Of a DNA stretch of 64,000 bases, positions 60,801 through 64,000 are shown in pieces. The DNA comes from Branchiostoma floridae. Its lineage: Eukaryota; Chordata; Leptocardii; Amphioxiformes; Branchiostomatidae. A program made the translations under genes and the position numbers. The notes beneath the pieces were generated by a model. The model saw nothing but the letters and a program-made list of their open reading frames with translations. It ran no database searches and had not been told where the DNA came from. The stretch covers positions 23,786,837 through 23,850,836 of the forward strand of contig NC_049986.1 in NCBI RefSeq assembly GCF_000003815.2, written 5' to 3'. The first letter of the stretch is position 1. Each line of letters starts with the position of its first letter.

Positions 60801-61759
60801 AACTTTTATTTTTATTTCACTGAAGAAGAACGACGGATGTCGTTTGAAACGTCTGAATTAAATTTGAATTATTCCACATTATGTTTACCAGCTGCTGTTC
60901 TTTTTGCCTGTAACTACTGATGAGGATTGGGCTACATATATAAATATATACATTGTACCTGAGGCCACATATTAAGCCAAGCTGCACATTAAATATGTGG
61001 AGAAATATGTGTCATTTCCCACAAGGCCGACTAGAAGTATTAGATCCTTCATGCTTACTCCTATCAGATCTAAGACCTCAGCGTTCCATCACTCCTACAT
61101 TCCTAGACTGATAACAATCTGGAACGTGTTGGCTCCTGGCCTCCGTTGTATCGGACAGCTAGCAGCCAATCAGATGCGTTAGCATTCAAGCACAAGTTGG
61201 TAAAGTCTGCCTACAACAGACTCAGTCTACACTACAGTCTTGACCAACCTTGTACTTGGTCCACTTCTTGTGGGTGTGGCTCATGTGTGGCTTTGAGGCC
61301 GCGCTAGGCAATAGTTTTATAAGTAGTGCTACCCAGATTATGCTTTCCATATATATATATGACCTGTATTATGACCTGTATTGTATGTATTGATGCTGTT
61401 TCTTGTATGTTATTGATTTGTATGTACTGGTGTCATTTTTATGTGAGGGAGGGCAACTTGTAAAGGTTGTTTGAACCTGTTTTGCCCTCCCAATCACTGT
61501 GTGATGAATTCAAATAAACAAACAAATAAACAAACAAATAAACAAATATTCTTCTTCTTAACTGTTAAATCTGCAATCTAAGAAACCAGTTCCTTACTGA
61601 GATGAATTCTTGTAGGAACTTCTTGGACCCCTTGATGTCGAGCTTGTCCACCTTGGAGTACCCGCCCAGCATCCCGTCCACAGTGGCCGGGATCTCCTTC
61701 CAGTACGTCTCCGCATCTCCATAGAACTGCTTATCAGGGTAGTTATCCATGCTGGACAT
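57883..61759 (-). CDS. ntmt1: N-terminal Xaa-Pro-Lys N-methyltransferase 1 (METTL11A/NTMT1), 3 coding exons
   Basis: Coding exons are 61759-61598, 59300-59125 and 58228-57883, totalling 684 nt (227 aa), near the roughly 223 aa of vertebrate NTMT1. Phases 0 and 2 agree at the junctions. The SAM-binding motif reads VDCGAGIGRVSHGLL. DVIWVQWVLGHL and GIIVVKENV follow, as in the family, and the end is ELFKVQMMVLQ before TGA. The enzyme methylates the alpha-amino group of proteins that start X-Pro-Lys after Met removal. The start codon sits directly behind a splice acceptor (gtggacctcag/ATG), so a 5' UTR exon should lie upstream, beyond the repeat array or the window. Edge copies: about 12 of the start-exon edge at 61.85-64 kb, one of the exon 2 donor edge at 58974-59030, and several of the stop-codon edge at 57.0-57.8 kb. 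Confidence 0.93.
58575..58780 (+). repeat. tRNA-derived SINE in NTMT1 intron 2
   Basis: A-box-like TAGTCCAGTGGTTAGCGG and B-box-like TGTTCGATTCC about 45 bases apart, followed by a unique body. Confidence 0.6.
58974..59030 (-). repeat. Copy of NTMT1 exon 2 donor edge
   Basis: Repeats TYLGSSAKKVDR and the donor, on the 3' side of the real exon ending at 59125. Confidence 0.85.
59780..60400 (+). repeat. Dispersed SINE-like repeat, copy 3, split by a hAT-like MITE
   Basis: The left part ends at 59858 and the right part resumes at 60221-60229 (cacTGCCTTTTATCTCCCC), with the 362-base insertion between them. Confidence 0.6.
59859..60220. mobile_element. hAT-like MITE nested in a dispersed repeat
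   Basis: Ends CAGGGTTGTA and inverse, flanked by CCTTACAC at 59851-59858 and 60221-60228. The interrupted host repeat continues on both sides, so the insertion is recent relative to it. Confidence 0.8.
60990..61552 (+). mobile_element. LINE 3' end with AAAC/AAAT tail in NTMT1 intron 1
   Basis: Encodes FHHSYIPRLITIWNVL and, after a frame break, a FKHKL-like piece, a CR1/Jockey-type C-terminus. A 3' UTR and an (aaacaaat)n tail follow. Confidence 0.7.
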
Positions 61760-64000
61760 CTGAGGTCCACAGGAGGGTTAGAATGGGAGGAGATCTGTGG
61801 ATCGATGGAATGAATGAAGGAATGAATGAATGAGTGAGTGGAGGAGGAATACGTGTACCCTAACCCTAACCCGTCTAGTAACTCTCCGCATCTCCGTAGA
61901 ACTGCTTATCTGGGTAGTTTATAATCCATACTGGATATCTGAGGTCCACAGGAGGGTTAGAATGGATGGAGATCTGTGGATCGATGGAATGAATGAAGGA
62001 ATGAATGAATGAGTGAGTGGACGAGGAATACGTGTACCCTAACCCTAACCCTTCCAGTATAACTGTCAGCATCCCCATTGAACTGCTTATCTGGGTAGTT
62101 TATAATCCATACTGGATATCTGAGGTCCACACGAGGGTTAGAATGGATGGAGATCTGTGGAACAATGGAATGGATGAAGGAATGAATGGGTGGAAGAGGA
62201 ATGAATGTCCCCTAGCCTTAAGTTAAACCTTGGAGTATAGCTCTCAGTCTCAGCATCGCCCACAACTGCTTATCCAGGTACTAGTACTCACTAGTACTAT
62301 AATCCATGCTGGACATCTGAAGTCCACAAGCTTAAGAGGGTTAGAATGGGTGGAGATCTGTGGATTGATGGAATGAGTGAAGGAAGTAATGAATGAGGAA
62401 TGAGTGTACCCTAACCCTAACCCTTCCAGTACCTCTCCGCATCTCCATAGAACTGCTTATCAGGGTAGTTATCCATGCTGGACATCTGAGGTCCACACGA
62501 GGGTTAGAATGGGAGGAGATCTGTGGATCGATGGAATGGATGAAGGAATGAATGAATGAGTGAGTGGAGGAGGAATACGTGTACCCTAACCCTAACCCGT
62601 CTAGTAACTCTCTGCATCTCTGTAGAACTGCTTATCCGAAGTCCACACGAGGGTTAGAATGGGAGGACTCTAGTCTAGATCTGGAAGTCGATGGAATGAG
62701 TGAAGGAATGAATGGGTGAAGGAGGAATGAAAAGTACTCTAACCCTAACCCTTCCCTTATAACTCTCTGCATCTCCGTAAAACTGCTTATCAGGGTAGTT
62801 ATCCATACTGGACATCTGAGGTCCACACGAGGGTTAGAATGGGTGGAGATCTGTGGATCGATGGAATGAATGAAGGAATGAATGAATAAAAGAATGGTTG
62901 GATGAGGAATGAGTGTTCCCTAACCCTTGAACCCTTCCAGTAACTCTCTGCATCTCCATAGAACTGCTTATCTCGGTAGTTATCCATGCTGGACATCTGA
63001 AGTCCACAGGAGGGTTAGAATGGAGGGAGATCTGTGGATCGATGGAATGAATGAAGGAAGTAATGAATGAGGAATGAGTGTACCCTAACCCTAACCCTTC
63101 CAGTATAACTCTCTGCATCTCCATAGAACTGCTTATCAGGGTAGTTATCCATACTGGACATCTGAGGTCCACACGAGGGTTAGAATGGGAGATCTGTGGA
63201 TGGATGGAATGAATGAAGGAATGAATGAATGAGTGAGTGGACGAGGAATACGTGTACCCTAACCCTAACCCTTCCAGTAACTCTCCGCATCTCCATTGAA
63301 CTGCTTATCTGGGTAGTTTATAATCCATACTGGACATCTGAAGTCCACACGAGGGTTAGAATGGGAGGACTCTAGTCTAGATCTGGAAGTCAGTGGAATG
63401 AGTGAAGGAATGAATGAGGAGGGATGAAAAGTACCCTAACCCTTCCAGTAGCTCTCAGCATCTCCATTGAACTGCTTATCTGGGTAGTTTATAATCCATA
63501 CTGGATATCTGAGGTCCACACGAGGGTTAGAATGGATGGAGATCTGTGGATCGATGGAATGAATGAAGGAATGAATGAATGAGTGAGTGGACGAGGAATA
63601 AGTGTACGCTAACCCTAACCCTTCCAGTATAACTCTCTGCATCTCCATTGAACTGCTTATCTGGGTAGTTTATAATCCATACTGGATATCTGAGGTCCAC
63701 ACGAGGGTTAGAATGGATGGAGATCTGTGGAACAATGGAATGGATGAAGGAATGAATGGGTGGAAGAGGAATGAATGTCCCCTAGCCGTAACTTAAACCT
63801 TGGAGTATAGCTCTCAGCATCGCCCACAACTGCTTATCCAGGTACTAGTACTCACTAGTACTATAATCCATACTGGACATCTGAAGTCCACAGGAGGGTT
63901 AGAATGGAGGGCGATCTGTGGATCGATGGAATGAATGAAGGAATGAATGAATGAGTGGACGAGGAATGAGTATCTCCTAACCCTAACCCGTCTAGTAACT
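61760..64000 (-). repeat. Tandem array of the NTMT1 start-exon edge with telomere-like hexamers
   Basis: About 12 units, period roughly 165-180 bases, continue past the window end. Most carry gtggacctcag/ATG and the first 20 or so codons (MSSMDNYPDKQFYGDAESY) and end in a short TTAGGG TTAGGG tract, followed by a (GAAT)n-rich spacer. The units near 62250 and 63810 are degraded. Confidence 0.93.

Noticed and set aside
61850-63999. True chromosome end because of CCCTAA motifs
   Set aside because: Only about two hexamers per unit, scattered inside a gene-edge array; not a continuous telomere.

Overview
The window looks like nuclear DNA of a cephalochordate (amphioxus, Branchiostoma type). The reasons are compact multi-exon animal genes with GT-AG introns, several non-LTR retrotransposon remnants, abundant MITEs, and minisatellites sitting on exon/intron boundaries. 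From memory, and unchecked, such boundary-spanning minisatellites were reported at an amphioxus Adh locus under the name 'mirages'. The species call is inference. Seven runs of N interrupt the sequence.

Layout. 1-17.6 kb: no host gene recognised; MITEs, foldback elements, LINE fragments and a hAT-like element with a perfect 8-bp target duplication. 17.67-24.07 kb (+): a complete five-exon ELOVL6-like fatty acid elongase. 25.1-26.1 kb: a satellite block open on both strands. 26-34 kb: mostly repeats. 34.16-39.32 kb (+): a second ELOVL6-like gene of six exons, whose histidine-box exon falls in an assembly gap. 40.55-51.1 kb (-): a multi-exon gene joining a C-type lectin domain, a Thr/Pro linker, a Cys-loop receptor extracellular domain, a cysteine-rich module, TM1 and TM4. 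Its first exon and its TM2-TM3 exons are not visible. 54.6-55.9 kb (+): a 5'-truncated LINE reverse transcriptase. 57.88-61.76 kb (-): NTMT1 (alpha-N-terminal protein methyltransferase), three coding exons. 61.8-64 kb: a long tandem array of the NTMT1 start-exon edge.

Two observations stand out. First, the lectin/ligand-gated-channel fusion is supported by ten consecutive junctions whose intron phases agree. Second, all four genes carry tandem copies of their own exon edges: acceptor-edge copies lie 5' of the exon, donor-edge or stop-codon-edge copies lie 3'. I count about 18 such duplications in about 46 kb. The elongases (ER lipid synthesis), the channel (membrane receptor) and NTMT1 (protein methylation) have no evident common pathway; the two elongases are tandem paralogs.
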